From Chthonomonadales bacterium (GTDB lineage: Bacteria; Armatimonadota; Chthonomonadetes; Chthonomonadales; CAJBBX01), in contig JADLGO010000049.1 in NCBI GenBank assembly GCA_020849275.1, positions 45,386-109,385 on the forward strand: 64,000 nucleotides of DNA, given 5' to 3'. Below, piece by piece: positions 16,685 to 24,178 of the stretch. Every line of letters begins with the position of its first letter. Positions within the stretch are counted from its first letter, which is position 1. Position numbers and translations under genes: made by a program. The notes below the pieces were generated by a model. That model was not told the DNA's origin. It searched no databases and was given only the letters and a program-made list of their open reading frames with translations.

Positions 16685-18074
16685 TCGCTCCCTCCGTCGC
16701 CTCCACCCGGCTGAGGATCCGCCCACGATGGAGTTGTGTGCGGACGGCCTGTCCGGGGGCAACCGCCGCCGCATCGCGCACGGCTCGACCGTCAAGCCGG
16801 GTGATGCTGTAGCCGCGGCGGAGCACGTTGGCGGGGTCGAGCGTCTCCACGTCGCGCGCGAGCCGCGCCAACGCTGCGTCGGCCCGCTCCATCGCCAGCC
16901 GCGCGCGCCACAGTGCCAGGCTTCCCAACTCGCGCGCGCGCGCCTCCTGCTGCCCGATGCGCCGCTCGGCGCCGAAGCCAGCGCGCATGTGCAGCCCGGC
17001 CAGCGACCGCTCCTGCCGCGCCAGGCCGGCGTGGACCCCGGCCGAGAAGCGCGTGGCAAGCGAGTCAACCGTCTCGCGCCGAGCCTGCGCGGCGCGCCCC
17101 ACGTTCGCCTCCAGCCGGCGCGCCATCAGCTCGACCCGCCCGATGCCCTCCTCCACGGCTCGCCCAGCGCCGGAGCGCACGCTCGCCAGACCGGCCTCCA
17201 TCGCCGCCTCGTACGACCGGATATGGTCCACGATCAGCTCGGCGGCCGCGGTCGGTGTCTTGCAGCGCGTGTGGGCGGCCTGATCGGCCACGCACTCGTC
17301 CTTCTCATGGCCCACGCCGGTTACCACGGGGAGCGGGCACGCCGCGATGGCCGCGGCCAGGTCGTAGCCGTCGAAGCAGCCCAGGTCCACCTGCGAGCCG
17401 CCTCCGCGGAGGATCGCCACGACGTCGAACAGCCTGGCGCGCCGCCCGACCTCCTTGAGCGCGTGCACCAGTTCCTTCTCGGCGCCCTCGCCCTGCACCG
17501 CTGCTTCGAACAGCGCGGTGCTGAAGCGGTATCCGAACGGGTTGGCCCGCAGATGCGTGACGAAGTCGCCGAGCCCGGCGGCGCTGGGCGACGAGACGAC
17601 CGCGATGCGCTGGGGCACGGCGGGAAACGGCAGGTAGCCGTTGCGCTCCAGCAGTCCCTCGTGGGCCAGGCGCTCCAGCGTCTCCCGTTTGCGGCGGGCC
17701 ATGTCGCCGAGGGTGAAGAGCGGGTTGATCGCCGAGACGTCCAGGCTGAGGCCGTAAACCTCGTGGTAGCGCACCCGGACGCGGAGCAGCACCTCCATGC
17801 CCGCCTTGAGGCTCTCGCGGGTGGTTCGCTCGAACTCCTCCAGGATCGCGCGGCGCGACGCCCAGAGCGTCGCGCGGGCCTGCGCCACCAGGCGCCCGCC
17901 CTGCTTCTCGACGAGCTGGAGATAGCAGTGCTGGTTGCGGCGGACGCTCGCCTCCGCCACCTCCGCGGCCACCCAGAATTCCTCGCACAGCCACTCATCG
18001 AGGACCGTGCGAATGGTGCGGTTCAGCTCGGAGAGGCTCAGGTAGGGCTCGTCGAGCAAATCGGGGTCTCCCAC
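16662..18074 (-). CDS. xseA: exodeoxyribonuclease VII large subunit
   Basis: 470 residues, a normal length for XseA. The N-terminal OB-fold domain begins LSLSELNRTIRTVLDEWL with FWVAAEVAEAS. The catalytic domain contains IAVVSSPSAAGLGDFVTHL, AILRGGGSQVDLGCFDGYDL and the metal/active-site segment VVTGVGHEKDECVAD. It then has HTRCKTPTAAAELIV, followed by a long coiled-coil region that binds XseB, and the C-terminal NVLRRGYSIT strand. It is the catalytic subunit of exonuclease VII. The arrangement xseA-xseB in an overlapping operon is the common one. The usual EF..D context is slightly changed at the N-terminus (EEFWVAAEV rather than WVxGEIS), without affecting the assignment. Confidence 0.95.
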   Translation of the reverse strand: MGDPDLLDEPYLSLSELNRTIRTVLDEWLCEEFWVAAEVAEASVRRNQHCYLQLVEKQGGRLVAQARATLWASRRAILEEFERTTRESLKAGMEVLLRVRVRYHEVYGLSLDVSAINPLFTLGDMARRKRETLERLAHEGLLERNGYLPFPAVPQRIAVVSSPSAAGLGDFVTHLRANPFGYRFSTALFEAAVQGEGAEKELVHALKEVGRRARLFDVVAILRGGGSQVDLGCFDGYDLAAAIAACPLPVVTGVGHEKDECVADQAAHTRCKTPTAAAELIVDHIRSYEAAMEAGLASVRSGAGRAVEEGIGRVELMARRLEANVGRAAQARRETVDSLATRFSAGVHAGLARQERSLAGLHMRAGFGAERRIGQQEARARELGSLALWRARLAMERADAALARLARDVETLDPANVLRRGYSITRLDGRAVRDAAAVAPGQAVRTQLHRGRILSRVEATEGASEEDAAG

Positions 18075-18186
18075 CCGGATCGGGCTGCCGGGTAGGTTCG
18101 GCGGGAGTACCCGGCCATCCTCTGCCTCGCGGCGCGAGCACTGCGAGGCGCCGGATCGGGCGTGCGCCGCCGACGCCGGCGCGCCG

Positions 18187-18864
18187 TCACCGCGCAGCGC
18201 GGCCGAGCGAGCGGATCAGGTCGCTGAGAGCCTCCTGGTTGCGCTCGGAGGCGAAGGGCCGCTCGGGATCCGGGCGCCCCCCCATGCCGCCACCCACGCC
18301 CGGACCGATCGGGCCGGTGGCCGCTCCGCCTCCTCCGGGCGCCGCCGGCTCCGGCGACGGTCGGGCGCTCCCCGGCGTCGGCGTGGCGGAGGCCTGCGCC
18401 ATTCCGCTCATCGCGGCAACCGGTCGGCGGCCGCGCTGCGGGAAGATGACCGCGATGGCCGCCCTCTGCGGCGGGGTCAGGACCCCCTCAACTCGGTCGG
18501 CCAACTCGGCCGCCTTCGCCTCGTCGATCCGCTCGGCCGCCTGCGCCTCCTTCAGCGCCGGCAGCAGCGTCGTCGCCTGCTCGGGCGTCACGCCCTGGCC
18601 CTGCGCCCTCTGGATGGCCGCCAGGCCGCGCACCGTGCGCGCGAGCCGGTAGCCCGCCGATGCCTGGTCGCCGGCTTCGCCTCCGCCCGCCATCCCCGGG
18701 CTGCCCATCGCGGGAGCGGCCGCGCTCTGAGGTGGCGCCGAGTCGCCGCGCAGGCCCCCGGGCATCGTGCTGCCGCGCAGAACGAAGCCCCCCCAGCAAC
18801 CGGCGGCCAGACCGATGATCGCCACCGACACGAGGGTCGGAACCCGTGGACTGCCCTGGGCCAT
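18187..18864 (-). CDS. membrane-anchored LTPEQ-type helical protein, function unknown
   Basis: 225 residues from the ATG at 18864, six bases after AAGGAG. One hydrophobic segment near the N-terminus (VSVAIIGLAAGCWGGFVL, about residues 11-28) should anchor it in the membrane, with the rest outside. Residues about 65-140 form a helical module with GVTPEQATTLLPALKEAQAA and the matching VLTPPQRAAIAVIF. This is the LTPEQ-like pattern seen in small exported helical proteins (Spy/CpxP-like and many unnamed armatimonadotal proteins). The remainder is Pro/Gly/Ala-rich linker (GPGVGGGMGG) and a short conserved-looking C-terminus (EALSDLIRSLGRAAR). I cannot name a function; chaperone-like or scaffold roles are only analogies. 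It is divergent from bacterioferritin. Confidence 0.7.
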   Translation of the reverse strand: MAQGSPRVPTLVSVAIIGLAAGCWGGFVLRGSTMPGGLRGDSAPPQSAAAPAMGSPGMAGGGEAGDQASAGYRLARTVRGLAAIQRAQGQGVTPEQATTLLPALKEAQAAERIDEAKAAELADRVEGVLTPPQRAAIAVIFPQRGRRPVAAMSGMAQASATPTPGSARPSPEPAAPGGGGAATGPIGPGVGGGMGGRPDPERPFASERNQEALSDLIRSLGRAAR

Positions 18865-19036
18865 CGATCGCTCCTTCCGGCGGCCGCGCGACGCGGTCCG
18901 CCGACGCCATTCTACGGGCTTCGCCCTGCCGGAGTCAACCCACGATCGCCGATGGGCTCGGCAGGAGGTCGCGTCAGGCACGACGTAACCTACTCTGGTG
19001 CGGAGCGAGTAATGCGCGCCGCAGCGGGAGGACACC

Positions 19037-19543
19037 ATGCACGAGCAGAGCGTTGAGCTCCTGAACCGCGCCGTCGCGGACGAGCTGTCCGCCGTCCACC
19101 AGTACATGTACTTCCACTTCCACTGTGACGATCAGGGCTACGACCTGCTGGCCGGGCTCTTTCGGCGCACCGCCATCGAGGAGATGCTCCACATCGAGCA
19201 ACTCGCGGAGCGCATCCTCTTCATCAAGGGCGAGGTGAAGCTGACCGCCGCGTCGCCCGTGCGCGAGATCACCGATGTGGCCGGGATGCTCGCCTGCGCC
19301 CGCCAGATGGAGGAAGGCAGCGCGCGCGACTACAACGTATGGGCGAACGAGTGCAGCGTCAACGCGGACGCTATGTCGAAGAAGCTCTTCGAGGGGCTCG
19401 TCGCGGACGAGGAGCGGCACTTCGACCAGTACGACACGGAGATGGAGAACATGGAGCGCTTCGGCGACCAGTACCTGGCGCTCCAGTCGATCGAGCGAAG
19501 CCGGAGCCGTTCGGCCGCGGCCGCCCCGAGCGAATCGGCCTGA
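19037..19543 (+). CDS. bfr: bacterioferritin
   Basis: 168 residues, with GGGAGG six bases upstream of the ATG. It is a four-helix ferritin-like protein that stores iron as a mineral in a 24-mer. The di-iron ferroxidase ligands are visible: E16 (ADELSAVHQY), E49 and H52 (IEEMLHIEQ), E92/E93, and E125/E126 with H128 (ADEERHFD). M50 in EEMLH occupies the position of the haem-ligating Met of Bfr, which favours bacterioferritin over FtnA-type ferritin. A short basic/Ala-rich tail (SRSRSAAAAPSESA) extends beyond the usual C-terminus. It lies directly upstream of the feo locus in the same orientation, but a hairpin with a following T-run (19559-19619) separates them. No TGCGAC-N3-GTCGCA operator is seen in front of this gene. 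Confidence 0.9.
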   Translation: MHEQSVELLNRAVADELSAVHQYMYFHFHCDDQGYDLLAGLFRRTAIEEMLHIEQLAERILFIKGEVKLTAASPVREITDVAGMLACARQMEEGSARDYNVWANECSVNADAMSKKLFEGLVADEERHFDQYDTEMENMERFGDQYLALQSIERSRSRSAAAAPSESA

Positions 19544-19558
19544 GCCGAGCAACGGCCT

Positions 19559-19619
19559 GAGCCGCCGGGTGCGCGCGAAGGCGCGGCCCGGCGGCTCCGG
19601 CGCGCAAGATTGCTTTTTT
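19559..19619 (+). terminator. rho-independent terminator after bacterioferritin
   Basis: An 11-base perfect stem (GAGCCGCCGGG, 19559-19569, with CCCGGCGGCTC, 19587-19597) encloses a second GCGC pairing. Six consecutive T follow at 19614-19619. The T-run is about 16 bases after the stem, farther than ideal, so termination efficiency is uncertain. Confidence 0.6.
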
Positions 19620-19631
19620 GCGTGCGTGTTC

Positions 19632-19661
19632 TTGACGCGCGCGGATCGCGCAAGGTACTAT
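19632..19661 (+). promoter_or_regulatory. promoter of the feo operon
   Basis: TTGACG (19632-19637), an 18-base spacer and TACTAT (19656-19661) make a good sigma70-type promoter. The predicted start is near 19668. The first iron-box palindrome begins at 19677, immediately downstream, where a bound repressor would block initiation or early elongation. The transcript would have an unusually long leader of about 430 bases before the first feo ATG at 20101. Confidence 0.55.
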
Positions 19662-19676
19662 CATTCTGTCTGGTAG

Positions 19677-19695
19677 TTTGCGACCGAGTCGCAAA
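19677..19695. promoter_or_regulatory. Fur-family operator candidate 1 (feo promoter)
   Basis: A perfect inverted repeat, TTTGCGAC-CGA-GTCGCAAA, 8 bases per arm around a 3-base centre. It sits just after the -10 element of the feo promoter. The same core (TGCGAC-N3-GTCGCA) occurs at 19941-19961 and 22511-22525, in front of genes of the same iron module. Confidence 0.6.
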
Positions 19696-19940
19696 GAGGC
19701 GGTGATCGATGCGGGATGGTGCGACGACGCCGATGGCCTTGACGCCTCGGCACGATGGCCGGCGGCAGGCCACGCGGCCCGAGCTGCGAAGGCGGGGGGC
19801 CGCCGCGCTTGCGGCTCATGCCTGGCTCCCACGCACCGACGCGGGCGGACCGGTGCCCGGGCCGCGCCTTCCTGGCGCGCCGGCCGGGCTCCCGTCCGCT
19901 CCACTCGCACGATCGGGCGTGGTCTCTTCTTTTTCTCGCG

Positions 19941-19961
19941 ATATGCGACTGAGTCGCATAT
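19941..19961. promoter_or_regulatory. Fur-family operator candidate 2 (feo leader)
   Basis: A perfect inverted repeat of 9 bases per arm, ATATGCGAC-TGA-GTCGCATAT, flanked by a further near-match (CGCG on both sides, offset by one base). It lies 140 bases before the feoB GTPase gene. The 557-base stretch between bacterioferritin and feoB (19544-20100) otherwise holds the terminator, the promoter and operator 1; I see no credible gene in it. Confidence 0.6.
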
Positions 19962-20100
19962 TCGCGCGAGCCTCCCGGGCGCGCCGCTCGGCCAGCGTCG
20001 CGTGCCAGCGCGATGGATTGGGTGCCATGCGCCGGTGCGATGCCCATCCAACCGAACGCTTCGTCAGCTGGAGGCGGGACTGCCCGAGAAGGAGAGCCCG

Positions 20101-20733
20101 ATGAGCGGACGCTGCCACTGCAAGGTGCCCTTCTATCGGATCGTGTGCGACGCCCTGCGCGGCGCGCGGCGGACCGGCACACACGACGCAGAGAGGGCCG
20201 ACGACGACGGGGCCGTTCTCAGGCGCGTCACGATCGTCGGCAACCCCAACGTGGGCAAAAGCGTCCTCTTCAACCGGCTGACCGGAAGCTACGTCGTGGT
20301 GTCGAACTATCCCGGCACGACGGTGGAGGTGTCGCGCGCGCGGGCAAGCTTCGGCGGCGTGCCGTTCGAGGTGGTGGACACGCCCGGCATGTACTCGCTG
20401 CGGCCGCTCTCCGACGAGGAGCGCGTGGGGCGCGCCATCCTCCTGCACGAACCCTCCGAGATCGTCGTTCATGTGATGGACGCCAAGAACCTGGGCCGCA
20501 TGCTGCCGTTCACTCTCCAACTCCTTGAGGCCGGCCTGGAGGTGGTGCCGGTGGTCAACATGCTCGACGAGGCCGAGCGTCTTGGCCTCAAGGTCGACCT
20601 GGCCGAGCTGAGCCGCGGGCTGGGCCGCGGCGTCGTTGGCACCGTCGCGCTCTCGGGACGCGGCATTCCGGAGCTCCGAAGGAGCATTGATGAGCTCGTT
20701 AATGGCCGGGCATTCGCCGCCGCTGCGGTATGA
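20101..20733 (+). CDS. feoB: FeoB GTPase domain encoded as a separate protein (split FeoB, N part)
   Basis: 210 residues from the ATG at 20101, seven bases after AAGGAG. It carries a complete G-domain: G1 GNPNVGKS (residues 47-54), G2 PGTT (71-74), G3 DTPG (93-96) and G4 NMLD (153-156). In ferrous iron transport, this domain hydrolyses GTP and gates the FeoB membrane part. A usual FeoB is about 700-770 residues in one chain; here the chain stops right after the G-domain, and the helical GDI region plus the membrane domain are encoded by the next, overlapping gene in another frame. The N-terminus has an extra 40 residues with three Cys (C5, C7, C16), an unusual feature that could bind metal. 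Two palindromic operators lie upstream. Confidence 0.85.
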   Translation: MSGRCHCKVPFYRIVCDALRGARRTGTHDAERADDDGAVLRRVTIVGNPNVGKSVLFNRLTGSYVVVSNYPGTTVEVSRARASFGGVPFEVVDTPGMYSLRPLSDEERVGRAILLHEPSEIVVHVMDAKNLGRMLPFTLQLLEAGLEVVPVVNMLDEAERLGLKVDLAELSRGLGRGVVGTVALSGRGIPELRRSIDELVNGRAFAAAAV

Positions 20734-22156
20734 CCCCGCGCTCGAGGAGGCGGCGGAGCGCCTGGGCAAGAGCCTGAGCGGCGCCTACCACCTGTCGTCT
20801 CGCGCCATCGCCCTGCTCCTGCTCCAGGGCGACGCCGAGATCGAGGAGCTCGTGCGGGGCGCCGAGGGAGAGCGGTTCGAGGCGCTAAAGGGCTCGCTGC
20901 GCGATGCGCGGGCGGCCGTCGGCGGTGGCGCGGAGGCCGCGATCGTCCAGGAGCGACGCGCGGTCGCGCGCGAGCTCACGCACCGCGCGGTGACCCACCC
21001 CGCCCGCGAGCGAGTGGGCCTCGGCGAGCGCCTTAGCCGCGCCTGCACCTCGCCCATCACCGGTCTGCCGGTCCTCGTGCTGGTGCTCTGGTTTGGCCTC
21101 TACCAGTTCGTCGGCGTTTTCGGCGGCGGGACGCTGGTGGGGCTCCTGGAGGAGGACCTCTTTGGCGCCCACCTGAACCCGTGGGTCACCGGCATCGTGC
21201 AACACCTGTTGCCCTGGCCCTGGCTCTCCGACCTGTTCGTGGGCGAGTACGGCGTGTGGACTCTGGGCGTGACCTACGCCGTTGCGCTCATCTTCCCCAT
21301 TGTCGGCACGTTCTTCCTGGCCTTCTCGGTGCTGGAGGACAGTGGCTACTTCCCGCGGCTCGCCATGCTGATCGACCGTCTGTTCAAGGCGATCGGCCTC
21401 AACGGCAAGGCCGTCATCCCGATCGTGCTCGGCTTCGGGTGCGACACGATGGCGACCATCGTGACCCGAATCCTGGAGACGCGCCGGGAGCGGATCATCG
21501 CCACGTTTCTGCTCTCGCTAGCCATCCCGTGCTCGGCCCAGATCGGCGTGATGACCGCCCTCCTGCAGGGCCACTCCGCGGCGTTCGGCCTCTGGGCCGG
21601 CATCATGGCCGGCATCTTCCTGCTGATCGGCTACCTGACATCCAAGTTGCTGCCCGGCGAGACCGCCCGGTTCGCCATGGAGATGCCGCCGCTGCGCTGG
21701 CCGAGCCCGGCCAACATCGCCGCCAAGACTCTGGCCCGAATGCAGTGGTACTTCATGGAGGTGTTCCCGCTCTTCGTCTTCGCCAGCGTCGCGATCTGGA
21801 TCGGGCGTCTGACGGGCCTGTTCGGCCTCTGCGTGCGCGCCCTCACGCCCGTCGCCCACGTGCTGGGCCTGCCGGACGCGGCCGCGGAGGTGTTCCTGTT
21901 CGGGTTCTTCCGGCGCGACTACGGCGGAGCCGGCCTGTACAAGCTTCAGCAGGCAGGGGCTCTGAGCGGCAACCAGCTCCTCGTCAGCGTGGTGACGCTG
22001 ACCATCTTCCTGCCGTGCGTCGCGCAGTTCCTGATGATGAAGAAGGAGCGCGGCCTCAAAATGACCCTGGCGATGTCCGCCTTCATCTTCCCGTTCGCCA
22101 TCGTGGTCGGCGCCACGCTGAACCTGGTGCTGACGGCGCTTCACGCGCACCTGTGA
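20690..22156 (+). CDS. feoB: FeoB membrane permease part (split FeoB, C part)
   Basis: 488 residues from an ATG with its own GAAGGAG site, overlapping the GTPase gene by 44 bases. The N-terminal 110 residues correspond to the helical GDI domain of FeoB (PLRYDPALEEAAERLGKSL). About ten membrane helices follow, including the two Gate segments with IPCSAQIGVMTALL and FLPCVAQFLMM, the conserved Cys-containing motifs proposed to pass Fe2+. FGFGCDTMATIVTRILE and FFRRDYGGAGL are also typical. It should form the inner-membrane Fe2+ channel with the separate GTPase. The separate ribosome binding site and intact reading frames on both sides argue for a real split rather than a sequencing error. feoA follows after 17 bases. 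Confidence 0.9.
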   Translation: MSSLMAGHSPPLRYDPALEEAAERLGKSLSGAYHLSSRAIALLLLQGDAEIEELVRGAEGERFEALKGSLRDARAAVGGGAEAAIVQERRAVARELTHRAVTHPARERVGLGERLSRACTSPITGLPVLVLVLWFGLYQFVGVFGGGTLVGLLEEDLFGAHLNPWVTGIVQHLLPWPWLSDLFVGEYGVWTLGVTYAVALIFPIVGTFFLAFSVLEDSGYFPRLAMLIDRLFKAIGLNGKAVIPIVLGFGCDTMATIVTRILETRRERIIATFLLSLAIPCSAQIGVMTALLQGHSAAFGLWAGIMAGIFLLIGYLTSKLLPGETARFAMEMPPLRWPSPANIAAKTLARMQWYFMEVFPLFVFASVAIWIGRLTGLFGLCVRALTPVAHVLGLPDAAAEVFLFGFFRRDYGGAGLYKLQQAGALSGNQLLVSVVTLTIFLPCVAQFLMMKKERGLKMTLAMSAFIFPFAIVVGATLNLVLTALHAHL

Positions 22157-22173
22157 GGAGGGAGGGTTCGTAT

Positions 22174-22470
22174 ATGCACACACGGAGAGCCCGACAGCGC
22201 GCCGGGATCGCGGCCCGCGCCGCCGGTATGAGCGACGCGCCGCTCACCCGCCTGCGAACGGGGGGCCGCGCGCGCGTCGTTTCGCTGGAGGGCGCCACGG
22301 AGCGCGAGCGCAGCAAGCTGATGGCGCTCGGCGTGCTGCCCGGCGAGGAGGTGCGGCTGCTCCAGCGGTTCCCCTCCTTCGTTATCCGAATCGGCTACAC
22401 GCAGCTCGCGCTCGACCGCGAGACGGCCGCCGTCATCGTCGTGGCGTCTCCTGGCCACGTCGCCGGCTAA
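22174..22470 (+). CDS. feoA: FeoA, SH3-like accessory protein of ferrous iron transport
   Basis: 98 residues from the ATG at 22174, with GGAGGG seven bases upstream. The SH3-like fold is recognisable from LRTGGRARVVSLEG, then ERERSKLMALGVLPGEEVRL and IRIGYTQLALDRETA. FeoA is a small cytoplasmic partner required for FeoB-dependent Fe2+ uptake. The first 20 residues are basic and of low complexity; a start at the internal ATG (about residue 19, GMSDAPLTRL) is possible, but it lacks an obvious ribosome binding site. Here feoA follows feoB, whereas the commoner order is feoA first. The repressor gene comes next after 70 bases containing the third operator. Confidence 0.85.
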   Translation: MHTRRARQRAGIAARAAGMSDAPLTRLRTGGRARVVSLEGATERERSKLMALGVLPGEEVRLLQRFPSFVIRIGYTQLALDRETAAVIVVASPGHVAG

Positions 22471-22510
22471 TCGGGCGCGCGGCCGGGCAGAGGGCTGCCG
22501 TACCACCGCT

Positions 22511-22525
22511 TGCGACCCGGTCGCA
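22511..22525. promoter_or_regulatory. Fur-family operator candidate 3 (in front of fur)
   Basis: TGCGAC-CCG-GTCGCA, a perfect 6-base inverted repeat with the same core and 3-base spacing as the two sites upstream of feoB. It lies 16 bases before the repressor ATG, a position that suggests autoregulation. Confidence 0.55.
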
Positions 22526-22540
22526 TAAAGGGGAGCCGAG

Positions 22541-23014
22541 ATGCCGACCCGATCGACGATGTCCCTCCTGGCGATCCTCGAGGCGCGCGGAATCCGGCTG
22601 ACGCGCCAGCGGCGCGTGCTGCTGCGACTGCTGGACCGCGCGGAAGGCCACGTGAATGCCCGCGACCTGCTGCGACTGGCACAGCAAGAGGACGCGGCCA
22701 TCAACCGGGCGACGGTCTACCGCACCCTGGCGCTCCTGAAGGGTGAGGGGCTCATCGACGAGTTGGACCTGCTGCACCTGGAGGGCGAGGAGCACTTCTA
22801 CGAACGCCGCCGGGCACAGGACCATGTGCACGTGGGGTGCCCGGGGTGTGGGCGGATCGTCGAGATAGAGACGGCGCTCATCCCGGCGCTTCAGCTAGAG
22901 GTGGTGCGCCGTACCGGCTTCCAGGTCTCCTCGATGCGCATCGAGGTCAGAGGGACCTGCCCGACCTGCCACCCGCCGGCGGGACCGAGCCCGGCCGGAG
23001 GGCCGGGCGTGTAG
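22541..23014 (+). CDS. Fur-family metal-responsive transcription regulator
   Basis: 157 residues. The winged-helix DNA-binding domain spans about residues 10-80 (IRLTRQRRVLLRLLD, NRATVYRTLALLKGEGL). The dimerisation/metal domain has HVHVGCPGCG (C100, C103) and CPTCH (C140, C143), the paired CxxC structural zinc site, with His/Glu residues in between for the regulatory metal. Iron uptake genes lie immediately upstream and share a palindrome with this gene, so Fur (iron) is more likely than Zur or PerR, but metal choice cannot be proven from sequence. The C-terminal tail is Pro/Gly-rich. It probably represses the feo operon and itself. A GGGGAG ribosome binding site precedes the ATG. Confidence 0.85.
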   Translation: MPTRSTMSLLAILEARGIRLTRQRRVLLRLLDRAEGHVNARDLLRLAQQEDAAINRATVYRTLALLKGEGLIDELDLLHLEGEEHFYERRRAQDHVHVGCPGCGRIVEIETALIPALQLEVVRRTGFQVSSMRIEVRGTCPTCHPPAGPSPAGGPGV

Positions 23015-23034
23015 AGAGCACGCCAACAAGAGAA

Positions 23035-23149
23035 GGCTCCCGGTGCGCCAACACCGAGAGCCTCCGGAGTCGGGCGCGGTAGAACCGCCCCTCAGCCACA
23101 GGTATTCTACCACGCGCCGACTCCCCCAGCAAGCCGTGCCCGCACGGCT
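23035..23149 (+). other. three consecutive hairpins in the leader of the pseudopilin gene (candidate structured RNA)
   Basis: Hairpin 1 pairs 23035-23045 with 23052-23062 (11 bases, one mismatch, 6-base loop). Hairpin 2 pairs GGAGTCGG (23066-23073) with CCGACTCC (23117-23124), and inside it GGTAGAA (23078-23084) with TTCTACC (23105-23111), with a small internal loop and a 20-base terminal loop. Hairpin 3 pairs AGCCGTG (23132-23138) with CACGGCT (23143-23149) and ends four bases before the GGAGG-type ribosome binding site. Hairpin 1 could alternatively act as a terminator of fur, but no T-run follows. I do not recognise a known riboswitch class. Confidence 0.45.
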
Positions 23150-23163
23150 CGAAGGAGGAGTCC

Positions 23164-23937
23164 ATGATTCGCTCGAGACGACGAGCCTTCACGCTCGTCG
23201 AGCTTCTAGTCGTCGTCGCGATCGTCGCCATCCTGGCGTCGATCCTCTTCCCGGCGTTCGCCCAGGCCCGCGACAAGGCGCGGCAGACGGGCAGCCTCTC
23301 CAACCTGCGGCAGCTCGGGCTCGCGTTCGCCATGTACGTGCAGGACACGGACGAAGTGCTCCCGCCCGCCCTCGGCGCCGGCGCGCCTGGGACCACCACG
23401 CCCGACAACTTCGGCTCATTTCGATGGCCCTGGCTCACGCTTCCCTACGCGCGCAGCATGGCCATCTACCGCTCCCCCTCGGACACGGGCGACCTCGTCG
23501 GCCCCGCCTGCTCCGGCGGGTGCCGCGATCCGCGCAACCCCTTCCACGGTTATCTCTGGGGCATGTTCCCGTCGTACGGCTACAACTGGTGGTACCTGGC
23601 GCCCGACTACCGCGTCCCGGAGGGCCGCGACCCCTCCACGGCGAGTTCCCGAAGCAGCCGGGGCGTCGCTCTGGCCGCCGTCGGCGCGCCGGCGGACACG
23701 CTGCTGCTGGCGGACAGCATCTGGGCCCCGCGCGACGAGCCGACCCGGCTCGTGATGGGCTTCTTCCTCGTCTATCCGCCCTTCACCTGGTCCGGTAGCC
23801 CGCCGCTCACGATGACCTCCTACGGCTACGCGTGGCCACGCCACCAGAACCAGGCCAACTGCGTGCTCGTGGACGGGCACGCGAGGGCGCTCACGGTGGG
23901 CCGGCTCGCCGACGAGCGGCTGTGGGACCTCGAGTGA
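23164..23937 (+). CDS. type II secretion/pilin-like protein with prepilin N-methylation signal (DUF1559-like)
   Basis: 257 residues. The N-terminus is a class III leader: RRRA then [22 protein letters not shown]. It would be cleaved by a prepilin peptidase just before Phe (Ala instead of the usual Gly at -1). [17 protein letters not shown] and [18 protein letters not shown] are the form seen in large paralogous families of Armatimonadota. The C-terminal His...VDGH element ([18 protein letters not shown]) is the DUF1559-type ending. Such proteins are probably surface or pseudopilus subunits; the large numbers per genome suggest roles beyond one secretion machine. A GGAGGAG ribosome binding site lies directly after hairpin 3 of the leader. 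Its stop overlaps the next small gene (GTGA). Confidence 0.85.
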   Translation: MIRSRRRAFTLVELLVVVAIVAILASILFPAFAQARDKARQTGSLSNLRQLGLAFAMYVQDTDEVLPPALGAGAPGTTTPDNFGSFRWPWLTLPYARSMAIYRSPSDTGDLVGPACSGGCRDPRNPFHGYLWGMFPSYGYNWWYLAPDYRVPEGRDPSTASSRSSRGVALAAVGAPADTLLLADSIWAPRDEPTRLVMGFFLVYPPFTWSGSPPLTMTSYGYAWPRHQNQANCVLVDGHARALTVGRLADERLWDLE

Positions 23938-24104
23938 GAACGCCGCGCCGCGCCGGCTGGCGCCACTGGATGGCCGCGCTCGCCGGCCTCGCGGCCTTCA
24001 TCGCGATGCTGTGGACACTCACGCTCGGGTCGGAGGCCTCCGGACCTACCGCCCCGGCGCCGGCCGGAAGCCGACCGATGGCGGCCTCGCCGGACAGCCC
24101 GTGA
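23934..24104 (+). CDS. small single-span membrane protein
   Basis: 56 residues from a GTG overlapping the pseudopilin stop. The order is a basic start ([10 protein letters not shown]), one hydrophobic helix ([20 protein letters not shown]), and a short Ser/Pro/Ala tail. It has no recognisable family, but the four-base overlap with the pseudopilin gene and the clean positive-inside membrane segment make it a likely gene. It could be a partner of the pseudopilin in the envelope; that is a guess from position only. Confidence 0.5.
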   Translation: MRTPRRAGWRHWMAALAGLAAFIAMLWTLTLGSEASGPTAPAPAGSRPMAASPDSP

Positions 24105-24178
24105 CGGGCGCCCTGCCGCCCGGCGCGGCCTGCCCGCAGGGCGCGCCGGGCCGGCCCCACGAAGGAGGGATGGAGACG

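Noticed and set aside
22990..23007. CCCGGCC...GGCCGGG hairpin as terminator of the fur gene
   Set aside because: It lies inside the coding sequence before the stop codon and no T-run follows; the Pro/Gly-rich codons explain the self-complementarity.
23035..23149. tRNA or known riboswitch
   Set aside because: No GGTTCRANNCC T-arm or acceptor stem could be built on either strand, and the GEMM c-di-GMP signature is absent.
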